This document shows, in pieces, positions 42,960 through 53,056 of a DNA stretch of 64,000 bases. Source of the stretch: Streptomyces formicae (GTDB lineage: Bacteria > Actinomycetota > Actinomycetes > Streptomycetales > Streptomycetaceae); assembly GCF_022647665.1 (NCBI RefSeq), contig NZ_CP071872.1:372001-436000 (forward strand), read 5' to 3'. Positions within the stretch are counted from its first letter, which is position 1, and the number at the start of each line of letters is the position of its first letter. The notes below the pieces were generated by a model. It ran no database searches and was not told where the DNA came from. It saw only the letters and a list, made by a program, of their open reading frames with translations. The position numbers and the translations under genes are program-made.

Positions 42960-45706
42960 CCCGAATGATTGAACGCTGGTTCCCGTGCGCCGAGGTCTCG
43001 GCGAACAGTTCAGCAGGATGGGGAAGCGGTGCGACCGAGATCGGGCTGTTCCCGTGGTTCGCGAAGCGTCCAGTCGCACAGGCCAAGGCTGCGGTGGTCT
43101 GCTCGCTGCTGCCCTGGCCGGAGGATCAGGCCGAGCAGCAGCGTCTTCAAGAGCTGGTACACAGGGCTATGTCCGGGCGCTACTCCGCCTGGCAGATGCT
43201 CCACGACGAGATCCACAAGGCCAACCCTGAGGGCGCATCCGTCCTGGACCCGTTCAGCGGGCGCGGAATGATCCCGCTCGAGGTGGGGCGGCTCGGGCTT
43301 GAGGCCCATGGTGTCGACTACAGCCCGGTCGCGGTGCTGGCCAGCACACTCCTCACCGACTTCCCCCTCCGGGACTGGTCACAGGAGCCGCGCCTGCCGT
43401 TCGCCGAGGAAAGCGACGCCCTCTACGATGACCGGCCCCGGCTGATTGTTGACGTCCGCGCAACTCTCGATGAGGTGGGACGCCGGTGGGCGGCAGCCAT
43501 GGCGGACTACTACCCCGAGGTCAACGGCAAACGACCGTGGGGGTATCTGTGGGCCATCGCCCTACCGTGCCAGGAGTGCGGCAACCGGTTCCCTCTAGTG
43601 GGCTCGTACGAGCTGCGAAGGCCGAATCAGAAGCGCGGGCGCAAGGGCGCTCCGCCTGTCGTCGATCCCGGCCAGTCGTTCTACATCGAAGCCGACCCGA
43701 CTGCCGGTACCTGCGCAGCGGTGGTGCACGAGGGCCCTCCAAGACGTACTCCAACACTGACGCGCGCTCGTACGGCTGAAGGTCGCACACTGCCGGGGAA
43801 GTCTGCGATCTGCCCGTTCTGCAGTCATGTGCACCCACTCGATGTGCATCGACGACTCACCGACGAGAGGCGCGCCACAGACATGCTCCTGGTGGTGGCC
43901 GACCACTCGGACGACTCCGGCAAGGAGTACCGGGAGCCCACCCAGGCGGAGCTCTCGGCTGTCGCCACAACACCCGCGGCACTACGTGAGCTGCCCGACC
44001 CGAGTCCGTTTCTGAGTGCCATACCAGACGAACGGATCGCACCGGGCAACAACAACATCATCGGGCCGTCCATCTACGGGGCTCGCACCTACGGCGACTT
44101 CATGTGCGATCGGCAGACCCTGGCCTTCGTCATGCTCACCCGGTCCATCGCCGAGGTAGCCGACGAACTCGTGTGCAAGGCGGGGGTGAGCCCTGACTAT
44201 GCGCGTGCGCTGAGTGGTTACGCAGGGGCGGTCGTCGCCCGGAAGCTGCGGAGGGCTACACGCGGTTGCGCTCTCGATCCGAAGCTCAACAAGGTTCACG
44301 ATATTTACGCGAACCAGGGGTCGATTACCTTCTCGCAGGACTTCTTCGAGGTGGGGATCGGCACCGGTCCTGGGTCGTGGTCGTCACTGTGCAAGAGCAG
44401 CATGTCGACACTCTCGAACCTGATGACCGACATCCTGGGAACGCCGGTCATGGTGGCTCGGGGGTCGGCCACCTCGATGAACCTGCGGGACACGTCCATC
44501 ACCGCCGTAGTGACTGACCCGCCGTACGACGAGATGATCGCGTATGCCGACTCCTCCGATCTGATCTACGCCTGGCTGAAGCGCGCCCTTCACAACACCT
44601 GGCCCGAGCTCGTCGTCACGTCCGACGAACACGGCTGCCAGGAGAAAACGGAAGAGATCATCGTCAAGCGGGTCCGAGGAGAAGCGCCTAACGAGCACCG
44701 AACTCGCGAGCACTACGACACAAAGATCGCTCAGGCGTTCGGCGAGATGCGTCGCGTGGTGCGCGACGACGGGCTGGTGACCATCGTGTTCGGATCCGGA
44801 GACCCGGAGGTCTGGCAGCGACTGCTCACGGCCATCGAGAAGGCCGGCCTGGTGATGACGGGGTCCTGGCCTGCGAACACCGAAGCTAGCAACCATCAGG
44901 GCAAGGCGAACATCGAGACCACCCTGACCATGACGTGCCGCCCAATGGCGCCCGGACGATCCCCTGGGCGCAAGGGCGCGGTCGAGGCCGAGATCAAGGC
45001 AGAGATCAAGCGGCGTTACCCGGACTGGGAGCGGTGGGGCTTGGCTCCGGCAGACATGCTAATGGCCGCTGCCGGACCGGCCATGGAGGTCGTCGGTCGT
45101 TACAGCGAGGTCCTCGACGCCAAGGGCGAACCCGTCGACATCTACACCTTTCTGCCGCTGGCGCGAGCGGCAGTCCAGGAGTCCATGGCCGTCGAGATCA
45201 ACCACCAGCCGCTGGAGACCTTTGACGCTCGAACGCGTTTCGCGTTGTGGTGGATCACGCTCTACAACCGCCAGATCCGAGCGAAGTCCGAACTGCGCTG
45301 GCAGGCTCTGGCTTCCTCGCTCGACCTGGCAGCGATACGCGACCTGGTCCCTGATGCCGACAAGGGCGTGCGGTTCATCGCCGCCCGCGACTACAAGGGC
45401 AAGATCGACGGAGATTCGACCGTCATCGACCTCGCCCTCGCACTCGCAGCTGCTTCGGAGGAGGGCCTGCAAGCCATGGGTCAGGTACTAGCGGACGCAG
45501 AGCACGCGGCCGACGACACCTTCCTGTGGGCCGCAGTCCAGTTCCTGGCTGACCGGCTTCCCGACAACGACCCAGACTCCGTCCGCTATACCCGCGTGCT
45601 GCGCAACCGGGCCGGCGTGGTCAGTGCCGCCGAGACAGTCGCTGCGAACAGCTACGAAAAATCCCAGCTCCAGCTGATCGACGACGTCCAGTTGCGGCTC
45701 ACGTGA
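42956..45706 (+). CDS. DUF1156 DNA adenine methyltransferase
   Basis: Large SAM-dependent DNA methyltransferase, 916 aa. The N-terminal DUF1156 region opens MTRMIERWFPCAEVSANSSA and GLFPWFAKRPVAQAKA. The SAM-binding motif I is LDPFSGRGMIPLEVGRLGLEAHGVDY near residues 98-122, and the catalytic DPPYDEM lies near residue 523. Between them are cysteine pairs (CQECGNRF, CPFCSHVHPLD) that may bind zinc. A helical C-terminal region follows. It starts inside the helicase stop codon and is followed by the DUF499 gene. In related predicted defence systems this enzyme would mark host DNA so that the partner proteins spare it. Confidence 0.88.
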   Translation: MTRMIERWFPCAEVSANSSAGWGSGATEIGLFPWFAKRPVAQAKAAVVCSLLPWPEDQAEQQRLQELVHRAMSGRYSAWQMLHDEIHKANPEGASVLDPFSGRGMIPLEVGRLGLEAHGVDYSPVAVLASTLLTDFPLRDWSQEPRLPFAEESDALYDDRPRLIVDVRATLDEVGRRWAAAMADYYPEVNGKRPWGYLWAIALPCQECGNRFPLVGSYELRRPNQKRGRKGAPPVVDPGQSFYIEADPTAGTCAAVVHEGPPRRTPTLTRARTAEGRTLPGKSAICPFCSHVHPLDVHRRLTDERRATDMLLVVADHSDDSGKEYREPTQAELSAVATTPAALRELPDPSPFLSAIPDERIAPGNNNIIGPSIYGARTYGDFMCDRQTLAFVMLTRSIAEVADELVCKAGVSPDYARALSGYAGAVVARKLRRATRGCALDPKLNKVHDIYANQGSITFSQDFFEVGIGTGPGSWSSLCKSSMSTLSNLMTDILGTPVMVARGSATSMNLRDTSITAVVTDPPYDEMIAYADSSDLIYAWLKRALHNTWPELVVTSDEHGCQEKTEEIIVKRVRGEAPNEHRTREHYDTKIAQAFGEMRRVVRDDGLVTIVFGSGDPEVWQRLLTAIEKAGLVMTGSWPANTEASNHQGKANIETTLTMTCRPMAPGRSPGRKGAVEAEIKAEIKRRYPDWERWGLAPADMLMAAAGPAMEVVGRYSEVLDAKGEPVDIYTFLPLARAAVQESMAVEINHQPLETFDARTRFALWWITLYNRQIRAKSELRWQALASSLDLAAIRDLVPDADKGVRFIAARDYKGKIDGDSTVIDLALALAAASEEGLQAMGQVLADAEHAADDTFLWAAVQFLADRLPDNDPDSVRYTRVLRNRAGVVSAAETVAANSYEKSQLQLIDDVQLRLT

Positions 45707-45761
45707 TGACGACCCACCCCACCCCCGTGATCCTCGTGTCCACCAGCCCAGGAGAAAAGCC

Positions 45762-48761
45762 ATGACGACCAGCGTGACGCCGTGGTGGAAGGCACTCAAG
45801 CTCCGCCAGGAGATCCACAGCGCCTCGGGGCAGATCGATGACGTACAGATGTCGCTGTTCCGAGCCGTTCACGCAACGGGAGCCGACCGGCCGCCCTATG
45901 CCGACGCCGACTACTACGGTGACATCACCCACCCGACCGAACGGCTCATTGACCTGCTCACCGAAATCGCAGTCCGCATCGGTGGTGGCGACGACTACTT
46001 GAAAGCCCGTGCAGTCACCCGACTCGACCAAGGCATGGGCGGCGGTAAGTCGCACGCGTGCATAGGCGCCTACCACCTGGCCGCCAATCCAAGGGTGCTG
46101 CTGGAAACCGAGCTCGGCCAGAAGGTGACCGAGCGTGCGAGGGCCAGAATCGGCCACCCGCTTGTTGGCAGCCTCGGACATCCCCATGTCGTCGTGCTGC
46201 CCTGCGACAACATGACCCCAGGGGCCGGGGTGCAGGAGTTCGACGGGCCCGCGGTCAACCTCTACGAGCGTTTCTTGTGGCGTCTTTTCTCCAAGGACTA
46301 CACCCTCTTCGAACGCTACCGACGGTTCTGGAGCGACAAGCACAAGATCGCCGAGGCCATCAGCGCGGTGAACCGACCCGTACTGATCATAGTCGACGAG
46401 GTGCTCGACTACATCGGCAACGGACTGGACGGTGCGAATCAGACCGACCTAGCGGCCCAGGACATGGCATTCCTACGGGCTCTGCTCGATGTCGTCAATG
46501 ATGTCCCACATGTCGCGATGTTGGTCGTGATGATCGCTTCCGACACCGACAAGACCGCGCTCTCGCCCGCCGCTCAGGCCCGCCGCGACGACGTCAATAG
46601 CCAGCTCGACCGCAACGGCTTGCCGACCACCGTGACCGGCGTGGGCGACTTTGCCGACATCCTCCGCCGACGGCTGTTTGATGCCGAGCCCGCCGGTGAG
46701 GTGCTCGCTGCGACTGCTGCCCTCTACGAGGAAGTGCTGACGGACAAGACCTGGAGCAAGCAGGTCTGGGACCCGATCGGAGCTGCGTGGCGCCGCAACT
46801 GGCGTGCAGAGATGACAGCTTGCTACCCCTTCCACCCCATGCTGATGAGCCTGGCGCAATCTGAGTGGAGCAAGGTCGCCGGATTCCAACGGGTCCGTTC
46901 TACGATCCGCATCTTCGCCGCTACGGTCTATGCCCTACAGCAGCGCGGCAAGGCAGGCGAGTGGGTGCCGACGCTCATAGGGCCCGGAGACCTGCCGCTG
47001 TCGGACAGCACCGTCCGAGAGGCGCTCCTGGGCAGCGGCCTGGTGGAGGACGACCGCACCATCGCAAACTATCGGAGCCTGGCGGAGATCGAGGTCATCA
47101 ACCACGACGGCTCGTCAGGCGCAGCGCGCCGCCAGGACCTCGAACGACAGTCCAGCACTTGGGGCACGAACAATCCACGCGCGGCTGAGCGAGCGGCCAC
47201 CTTCATCTTCCTGGCGAGTGTTGTCGGCACCCTGCGCCCGGGGCGGGGCCGTGGAGCCAGTGCCCCTGAGGTCAAGGCGGCCACCAGCGTGCCGGGGGCC
47301 ACGTACACCGTCACCGACGCTGACGGCGTCGTCGATGAGCTGGTCAATCCGAACCAAGGGATGAGCGCGCTCGACATCACTCCCGGTCAGGGCAACAACA
47401 AGCCAGCCCGCTACTTCCTCTCTACCCGGCTCACCCACCGCATGCTGGTAAAGAACATCCGGCGCACCATCACCGAGACCGAACGCGATCAGGTCATCGC
47501 CGACATCGCGAAGAGGCTGGCCAGCAGCGGCCCGTTCCGCGACCTGCAGTTCGTCCCGGCGGACCCCCAGCGCGGTCCCGCCGACGTCCTCGCCACGGCC
47601 GGCCTGGACACCGCTTACACCACACGGCTCATCGTCCTCGACCCGGCGCAGTACAGCCTGCGCAACGGCATGGAGAAGCCGACCCTCGAGGCACTCACCG
47701 TTGCCATGGGGCTCGGGCAAGGTGCGCAGCAGCTCCCCGTCCAGTGGGCCAGCAGCGCGGTGTACGCCGTGGTGAACACCCAGCAGCGTGCTCTTACGCG
47801 GAACTTGGCGGTGGAATACCTGGCAAGGCAGAAGGCTCTGCAGGCGCCCGAGATTCAGAACGACGACGAACTCAAGACGATCGGTGCCAAAGAGCTCGCC
47901 GAGGCCAAGACTCAGCTAGAGAGGGCGCTCAAGCGAGCGTACCAGCATGTCGCCTACCTGTCCCAGCCCGACCCGGACGGGGAGCGGTACCTCGACCAAC
48001 TCACATTCGACAAGGACAACATCACCGCCCTCGACGGCATGCTCGTCTGGAAGGGCCTCGCCGCTCGGGACAAGGTTTTCGACACTGGCCAGTTCAGCGC
48101 CAAGGCTCTCCTACACAACCTTCGCGACCACGACTACGGCAAGACCCTCTCCGACATCCGAGCCGCCTTCTACAGCGCCCCGCGACTGCCGCTGCTGTAC
48201 AGCGGTGACCGCGACCTTCAGCAGGCGATCTATGACGCTGTCAGCCAGGGCATGCTGAGCATCGTCGACGGAGCGGGCACCGAGGTGGAGGTCACAGCAC
48301 CAGGACAGGTCAATCTCGCGAGCACGGGCCTGCGCCTTGCCAAGCCACAACCCAAGACGTGCACCGACTGCAACCAGCCAGCTCACGAAGGTCAATGCGC
48401 CTTGAGCGCTGACGACACCGTCGATAGCAGCTCGACGCCCAAGCCAGACAGCCCAGCTGTCGACACACCGATCGTGCCCCGGCAGCGGGAGACCGATGGG
48501 CCGAGTCCGGACCAATCCTCAGAAAGAGAGCAGGCCAGGGACCGGCAGGTCGCCTTCTCGTTCACCAAGAATCTCCTGGCCAACGCTGAGAGCGCCGACG
48601 GTTTCGCCGCACTCTTCCGGGCGTTCTACATGGCCCTGGACGAAAGGCAGATCAGCTATCTGCAGGGCACACTCCAGTTGGTCATACGGTCCGATGAGGC
48701 CGAGCAGATCCAGCAGCACCTAGAAGAACTCGGCATAAGCGGGACGTTCAAGGAGATCTGA
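45762..48761 (+). CDS. DUF499-family AAA ATPase
   Basis: P-loop ATPase of 999 aa, third member of the locus. Walker A is GMGGGKSH near residues 90-97 and Walker B is PVLIIVDEVLDYIG near residue 208, both typical of DUF499. The middle has the conserved GGDFADILRRRLF-like segment and a helical region. Near the C-terminus a small Cys/His cluster (CTDCNQPAHEGQC) looks like an added zinc knuckle, followed by a low-complexity linker and a helical tail (AFSFTKNLLANAESADG). DUF499 ATPases occur together with DUF1156 methyltransferases and helicases in predicted anti-phage loci. The gene begins 55 bp after the methyltransferase. Confidence 0.88.
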   Translation: MTTSVTPWWKALKLRQEIHSASGQIDDVQMSLFRAVHATGADRPPYADADYYGDITHPTERLIDLLTEIAVRIGGGDDYLKARAVTRLDQGMGGGKSHACIGAYHLAANPRVLLETELGQKVTERARARIGHPLVGSLGHPHVVVLPCDNMTPGAGVQEFDGPAVNLYERFLWRLFSKDYTLFERYRRFWSDKHKIAEAISAVNRPVLIIVDEVLDYIGNGLDGANQTDLAAQDMAFLRALLDVVNDVPHVAMLVVMIASDTDKTALSPAAQARRDDVNSQLDRNGLPTTVTGVGDFADILRRRLFDAEPAGEVLAATAALYEEVLTDKTWSKQVWDPIGAAWRRNWRAEMTACYPFHPMLMSLAQSEWSKVAGFQRVRSTIRIFAATVYALQQRGKAGEWVPTLIGPGDLPLSDSTVREALLGSGLVEDDRTIANYRSLAEIEVINHDGSSGAARRQDLERQSSTWGTNNPRAAERAATFIFLASVVGTLRPGRGRGASAPEVKAATSVPGATYTVTDADGVVDELVNPNQGMSALDITPGQGNNKPARYFLSTRLTHRMLVKNIRRTITETERDQVIADIAKRLASSGPFRDLQFVPADPQRGPADVLATAGLDTAYTTRLIVLDPAQYSLRNGMEKPTLEALTVAMGLGQGAQQLPVQWASSAVYAVVNTQQRALTRNLAVEYLARQKALQAPEIQNDDELKTIGAKELAEAKTQLERALKRAYQHVAYLSQPDPDGERYLDQLTFDKDNITALDGMLVWKGLAARDKVFDTGQFSAKALLHNLRDHDYGKTLSDIRAAFYSAPRLPLLYSGDRDLQQAIYDAVSQGMLSIVDGAGTEVEVTAPGQVNLASTGLRLAKPQPKTCTDCNQPAHEGQCALSADDTVDSSSTPKPDSPAVDTPIVPRQRETDGPSPDQSSEREQARDRQVAFSFTKNLLANAESADGFAALFRAFYMALDERQISYLQGTLQLVIRSDEAEQIQQHLEELGISGTFKEI

Positions 48762-48979
48762 CCCGACAGCCAGCATGCCGGTGACGGCGACTCTCCGGTT
48801 GTGCGGTAGGCAGTCATCCGGTGCCGCAGCGTGCGGCACCGGGTGAACGGTCTGGAGCAGTATCTGGAGGTGCTCGCTGGGGCGCGCTCTGCGGCCGTTG
48901 CCTGACCGACGGCCATAGGGGTCGGCCTTGAGGGAAGCACGAGGCACAGCTCACAGCCTTGTGATGGGCTGTCCCGTGA
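48762..48979. other. Non-coding stretch after the DUF499 gene
   Basis: About 220 bp with no recognised gene between the DUF499 stop and the murF remnant. Confidence 0.35.
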
Positions 48980-49316
48980 GTGCCTATGCGATCTGCCAGA
49001 GCTTCCTCTTCGGGACGCCTGCACGAGGACGACGTCGCCCGGCCGAAGGACGGAGCCGAGGTATCTGGCCACCATCTCGTTGTTGCGGACCCTGCCGATC
49101 TCGGTGACGCCTGCCGCACCGGCAGCGAGGGTGAGTTACTTGGCGAGGTCGCCGCCGACGGCGAGGACGAAGTCGGCGCCGATTTCGGCGGCGTTGCGTC
49201 TGACTTCGCGGTGCGCCTCGACGGCTTCATCGCCGAGTACGGCGATCCTGCGGCCTTCGGTAGCTTCGGTCGTCTGGGCGGCGTCCTCGTCCAGCGCCTC
49301 ATGCCTGCACCCAACT
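48980..49316 (-). pseudogene. C-terminal remnant of a MurF-like ligase
   Basis: In one minus-strand frame this reads ALDEDAAQTTEATEGRRIAVLGDEAVEAH, then AAEIGADFVLAVGGDLAK, a TAA stop at 49136-49138, and in the same frame LTLAAGAAGVTEIGRVRNNE, YLGSVLRPGDVVLVQAS. The pattern is that of the C-terminal domain of UDP-MurNAc-tripeptide D-Ala-D-Ala ligase (RxAVLGxM...xLRPGDVVLVKGS). The N-terminal and central ATP-binding domains are absent and the stop lies in the middle, so it is a dead fragment, probably left by element integration or deletion. Confidence 0.7.
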
Positions 49317-49333
49317 GAGACGGAAGATCGCGA

Positions 49334-49362
49334 AAGCCCCGGCTGCTGAGCAGCCGGGGCTT
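49334..49362. terminator. Hairpin terminator next to tRNA-Ser remnant
   Basis: A 12-bp perfect stem (49334-49345 with 49351-49362) with a 5-base loop. It lies just beyond the 3' end of the tRNA-Ser fragment on the minus strand, as expected for a tRNA terminator. Confidence 0.75.
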
Positions 49363-49383
49363 CCGTATGCCCAGGTGGGCGAT

Positions 49384-49441
49384 GCGGCAGATGCGAGATT
49401 CGAACTGGTGAGAGGTTGCCCCCAACATGCTTTCCAAAAGG
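49384..49441 (-). other. Degenerate 3' half of tRNA-Ser(GGA), probable att remnant
   Basis: On the minus strand it reads tggaaagcatgttgggggca, then acctctcaccagttcgaatc and a diverged acceptor end. This is the anticodon loop (GGA), the long variable arm and the T-arm of a tRNA-Ser. The 5' half is missing and the acceptor stem cannot pair, so it is not functional. It is a likely attachment-site relic at the right edge of the second defence block. Confidence 0.68.
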
Positions 49442-49865
49442 TCGTAGGGGGTCCGCTGGCGACCATGGTGTGTCCTGACCTGCGGCGGAGTGTTCGGGGC
49501 GTCTCCGTCCGGACGGGTTCGGACGGAGACGAATGGGACCAAGACTGAGATCAGGGAGCCTTCCTCCATGGCACATCGAGCTGCATGCTAAAGCAGTCGT
49601 TTGAGCTCACCGCTGTACCCGTCGGGGTGGAGGTGATGATGCGGTTGCCGTCGAGACCCGAGGCATGCGAACAGGCTGTGGGCCGCGCTCGGAACCCAGG
49701 GAGGAACGGCGATACGGATCCGCCCTGCGGGGTCCCGGCCGAATCGGTTGGAACCCCAGTCGCCTAAGCGGCCAGCGCCGAACTGCGCCGGAAAAGACGC
49801 CGAACCTCGCCGTATTGCGCCGAATCTGGTTTACTTGCCTGCAACGGCTGAGGGGGTGTGACTGC
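49442..49865. other. Gap before the winged-helix gene
   Basis: About 420 bp with no recognised gene. The part just before 49866 is comparatively AT-rich and likely holds the promoter. The short frames on both strands are shadows. Confidence 0.35.
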
Positions 49866-50456
49866 ATGACGGAATCTGAGCTGCCCGACTGGACCAACGA
49901 GAAGATGGGGACCAAGGTCCGGGCCGCCCTGTGGCTGGCGACCGAGGTGGGCGAAGGAAACGTCTACACCAAGGATCAGTTGAAGGCGGCTTTCCCGGAC
50001 GCCGTGCAGGTTGACCGCCGAGTGCGGGAGCTGCGGGATCACGGTTGGGTGATTGCGACCAACCGTGATGACGTGAGCCTGGCGCCGCATGAGGCCCGGT
50101 TCGTACAAGCTGGCGAACGCATCTGGGAACCGGGTGTGCGCCGCGTGGCCACTCGGTACGAGCGGCCCCGGGAGCTGGCAATGCGGCCGGCGGAACCTGA
50201 GGTGGCCGTGTACCGGGTTCGGCACCCGCAGGATCCGGAGGCAGTCGCGGAGCGGCTGAAGGATCTCTCCCGGGATGAGCGGTCACTCATGCTGGCCTGG
50301 ATCGCCATGGGCCACCGGCCCAGCTCTCCTGTCGAACTCGCGTGGCGCGCTTACCGCAGCCTCCCCGACGATCAGCGTCAGAAAGTGGCTGCGAAGCTCG
50401 GCGAATTGGTCAGCTCCGAGCTGTACGACGAGCTGCCCGCGCCGGAAGACGGCTGA
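49866..50456 (+). CDS. Winged-helix protein related to HNH-endonuclease N-termini
   Basis: Protein of 196 aa from the ATG at 49866. The first 90 residues (KVRAALWLATEVGEGNVYTK, QVDRRVRELRDHGWVIATNR, then VQAGERIWEPGVRR) match the DNA-binding domain that, in several Streptomyces proteins, precedes an HNH nuclease. Here no HNH domain follows. Instead there is a helical region (DPEAVAERLKDLSRDERSLM, LAWRAYRSLPDDQRQKV). It may be a regulator or a solitary DNA-binding partner; the function is unknown. Confidence 0.7.
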   Translation: MTESELPDWTNEKMGTKVRAALWLATEVGEGNVYTKDQLKAAFPDAVQVDRRVRELRDHGWVIATNRDDVSLAPHEARFVQAGERIWEPGVRRVATRYERPRELAMRPAEPEVAVYRVRHPQDPEAVAERLKDLSRDERSLMLAWIAMGHRPSSPVELAWRAYRSLPDDQRQKVAAKLGELVSSELYDELPAPEDG

Positions 50457-50545
50457 CCCACATGCTTCCGCCGGATCCCGTGTCACCTTCCACAGATCTC
50501 CGGGGTCCGGCGGATGGTCCAACCCATCTGATGAGGAGAAGAACC

Positions 50546-50731
50546 ATGTCCAGTATGCGCGTCCTCCTGGCGGGAAGCGAGCGCCCGCCCAGGTTCGAGA
50601 TGTTCGTGGCCGCGGTCGCGGTCGGATACGCGGCGGGCTACACCGCCGGCGTCGGCAACGAGGCGCAGCAGGTGCTCGGCTTCGTCACGGTCACGGCGAT
50701 CGGGTGGCTCTGGGACAGGTGGCGCCGCTGA
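50546..50731 (+). CDS. Small membrane protein
   Basis: Hypothetical protein of 61 aa from the ATG at 50546, with gaggag about nine bases upstream. A short basic head precedes one or two hydrophobic segments (FVAAVAVGYAAGYTAGV and VLGFVTVTAIGWLW) and a basic end (DRWRR). Its position 90 bp after the winged-helix gene on the same strand suggests co-transcription. Confidence 0.6.
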   Translation: MSSMRVLLAGSERPPRFEMFVAAVAVGYAAGYTAGVGNEAQQVLGFVTVTAIGWLWDRWRR

Positions 50732-51116
50732 TCGCCGTCGGCGACTGGTGATCCATTGATTCGTTCTGCTGGCCGGTCCTGTCGAATCCCCTGGGCCGGC
50801 CAGCGGACTGTTGTGCAGCGCACGCTCCGCGACACTGACATCTTCCGCTCGTCCTAGGATGAGGGGCGCCTCGGCCGTACGAGACTCGCTTGGCCGCCTG
50901 TCTCTGACGGCCGAGCGTCTTCGTGGCCGCGCTTCCGTGCTGAAATCTCCGCGAACGGCGTGGGACGCCTTCGATACGATGCCGACGGCCTGCAAACACA
51001 TTCCGGCACTGCCCGTGACGCCATTGCGACCTCGCGGTCGTGTCCTGCAGCTTGCTGACCTGGGCTCGCCGTGGCACTGCCATCGGCGCCGTACGTACGA
51101 AATGGAGCATCCGAGG
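50732..51116. other. Upstream region of metG
   Basis: About 385 bp with no recognised gene. It contains taggat at about 50868, a possible -10 element. I see no T-box-like specifier or anti-terminator pattern, but folding was not calculated. Confidence 0.35.
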
Positions 51117-52841
51117 ATGGCTCGACACCTGGTAACCAGCGCGCTTCCCTACATCAACGGGATCAAGCACCTGGGCAACATGGTCGGGTCGATGCTTCCG
51201 GCGGATGTGTACTCCCGGTACCTCCGCCAGCGTGGTCACGACGTCCTCTACATCTGCGCCACCGACGAGCACGGCACGCCGGCCGAGCTGGCCGCCAAGG
51301 AGGCCGGGCTCTCCGTTGACGAGTTCTGCGCCAAAGCCCATGACGCACAGAAGGCCGTGTACGACGGGTTCGAGCTGGCCTTCGACTACTTCGGGCGCAG
51401 CTCGTCGCAGCAGAACGTCGAGATCACCCAGCACTTCGCGCGCAAACTGAACGAGAACGGGTTCATCGAGGAGCGTGCGATCCGCCAGGTGTACTCGCCT
51501 GTCGACGGCCGCTTCCTGCCGGACCGGTACGTGGAGGGCACCTGTCCGCACTGCGGTTACGACAAGGCCCGCGGCGACCAGTGCGAGAGCTGCACCCGCG
51601 TCCTGGACCCGACCGACCTGATCGACCCGCGCTCGGCGATCAGCGGGTCCACGGACCTGGAAGTCCGTGAGACCAAGCACCTCTTCCTGCTGCAGTCCAA
51701 GCTCCAGCACGAGGTCGAGGAGTGGATCGCCACCGTCAGTGCCGAGTGGCCGCACTTGTCCACGTCCATCGCCCGCAAGTGGCTCACCGAGGGCCTGAAC
51801 GACCGTGCCATCACGCGCGACCTGGACTGGGGTGTGCCCGTCCCGGCGGACACCTGGCCGGACCTCGCGGCCGAAGGCAAGGTCTTCTACGTCTGGTTCG
51901 ATGCCCCGATCGAGTACATCGGCGCGACGAAGGAGTGGGCGGACGCCGCCGGTGACGGTGAGACGCGTGACTGGAGGTCGTGGTGGTACGAGGTCGACGA
52001 CTCCGTTCGGTACACGCAGTTCATGGCGAAGGACAACGTCCCCTTCCACACGGTGATGTTCCCGGCCACCGAGCTCGGCGTGCGTGAGCCGTGGAAGAAG
52101 GTCGACGTCGTCAAGGGCTTCAACTGGCTGACGTACTACGGCGGCAAGTTCTCTACCTCGCAGAAGCGCGGCGTGTTCACCGATGCGGCCCTGGAGATCC
52201 TGCCAGGTGACTACTGGCGCTACTTCCTGATCGCCAACGCCCCCGAGTCGGACGACTCGTCGTTCACCTGGGAGCACTTCACCGCCACGGTCAACAAGGA
52301 CCTGGCCGACACTCTCGGCAACTTCGTCAACCGCGTGCTGTCCTTCTCCCGGAAGCGGTTCGGCGACGACGTCCCGGCGGGTCACGCCGCCGGCGAGGCG
52401 GAAGCGAAGCTGGGCGAGGAGATCGCGCAGCTGCTCGCCGATTACGAGGAGCAGATGGAGGCCCTCCAGTTCCGCAAGGCCGCAGCCGCGCTGCGCGCCT
52501 TGTGGGCGGCTGGCAACTCCTACCTGGAGGAGAAGGCCCCCTGGCTGGAGATCAAGACCGACCCGGACGGCGCCGCGCTGACTCTGCGTACGGCGATGAA
52601 CCTGATCCACCTGTACGCGGTCGTCTCCGAGCCGTTCATTCCGTCCACGGCTGCTGCCATGCGCGGAGCCTTCGCGCTGGAGGGCGACACCGCGACCTGG
52701 GTGACTGCTGAGCAGACCAAGGCTCTGGACACGGTCCCGGCCGGGACGGCGTTCACCGTCCCGCCGGTGCTCTTCGCGAAGATCACGGAGGAGGACCTGG
52801 AGTCCTACCGTGACCGCTTCGGCGGCGCCCCGGACGCCTGA
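51117..52841 (+). CDS. metG: Methionyl-tRNA synthetase
   Basis: Class I aminoacyl-tRNA synthetase charging tRNA-Met, 574 aa. The start is the ATG at 51117 ([20 protein letters not shown]), where the HIGH box reads KHLGN. The zinc-knuckle domain has [17 protein letters not shown] near residue 144. The KMSKS loop reads KFSTSQKRG near residue 348. The C-terminal anticodon-binding helical domain is complete, and there is no C-terminal tRNA-binding extension. It looks like the normal actinobacterial enzyme, as in S. coelicolor. Whether a second copy exists elsewhere cannot be seen. Confidence 0.93.
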   Translation: MARHLVTSALPYINGIKHLGNMVGSMLPADVYSRYLRQRGHDVLYICATDEHGTPAELAAKEAGLSVDEFCAKAHDAQKAVYDGFELAFDYFGRSSSQQNVEITQHFARKLNENGFIEERAIRQVYSPVDGRFLPDRYVEGTCPHCGYDKARGDQCESCTRVLDPTDLIDPRSAISGSTDLEVRETKHLFLLQSKLQHEVEEWIATVSAEWPHLSTSIARKWLTEGLNDRAITRDLDWGVPVPADTWPDLAAEGKVFYVWFDAPIEYIGATKEWADAAGDGETRDWRSWWYEVDDSVRYTQFMAKDNVPFHTVMFPATELGVREPWKKVDVVKGFNWLTYYGGKFSTSQKRGVFTDAALEILPGDYWRYFLIANAPESDDSSFTWEHFTATVNKDLADTLGNFVNRVLSFSRKRFGDDVPAGHAAGEAEAKLGEEIAQLLADYEEQMEALQFRKAAAALRALWAAGNSYLEEKAPWLEIKTDPDGAALTLRTAMNLIHLYAVVSEPFIPSTAAAMRGAFALEGDTATWVTAEQTKALDTVPAGTAFTVPPVLFAKITEEDLESYRDRFGGAPDA

Positions 52842-53056
52842 CGGACATCCCCGCCCCGTACCGTCCCGACTCTCATCGGGCGGTACGGGTGTGAGCGCTC
52901 CCGACACTGTTGTTGGTTTGGACGCGCGCGCAACGGCCAGGTCCCTCCCCCATCCTCTAGCAGGTCGAGTGAACGACATCAGCCATTGGCTGATCGGCGC
53001 CCTTACGATTCGGTGCCGCCTCCTTGATCCTGCTGTGCTGGACCAAGGGGAGGACC

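Noticed and set aside
48980..49318. Plus-strand 112-codon open frame opposite the murF remnant
   Set aside because: It is the reverse-strand shadow of the murF fragment; the acidic Gly/Asp-rich pattern mirrors Arg/Ser codons and has no family.
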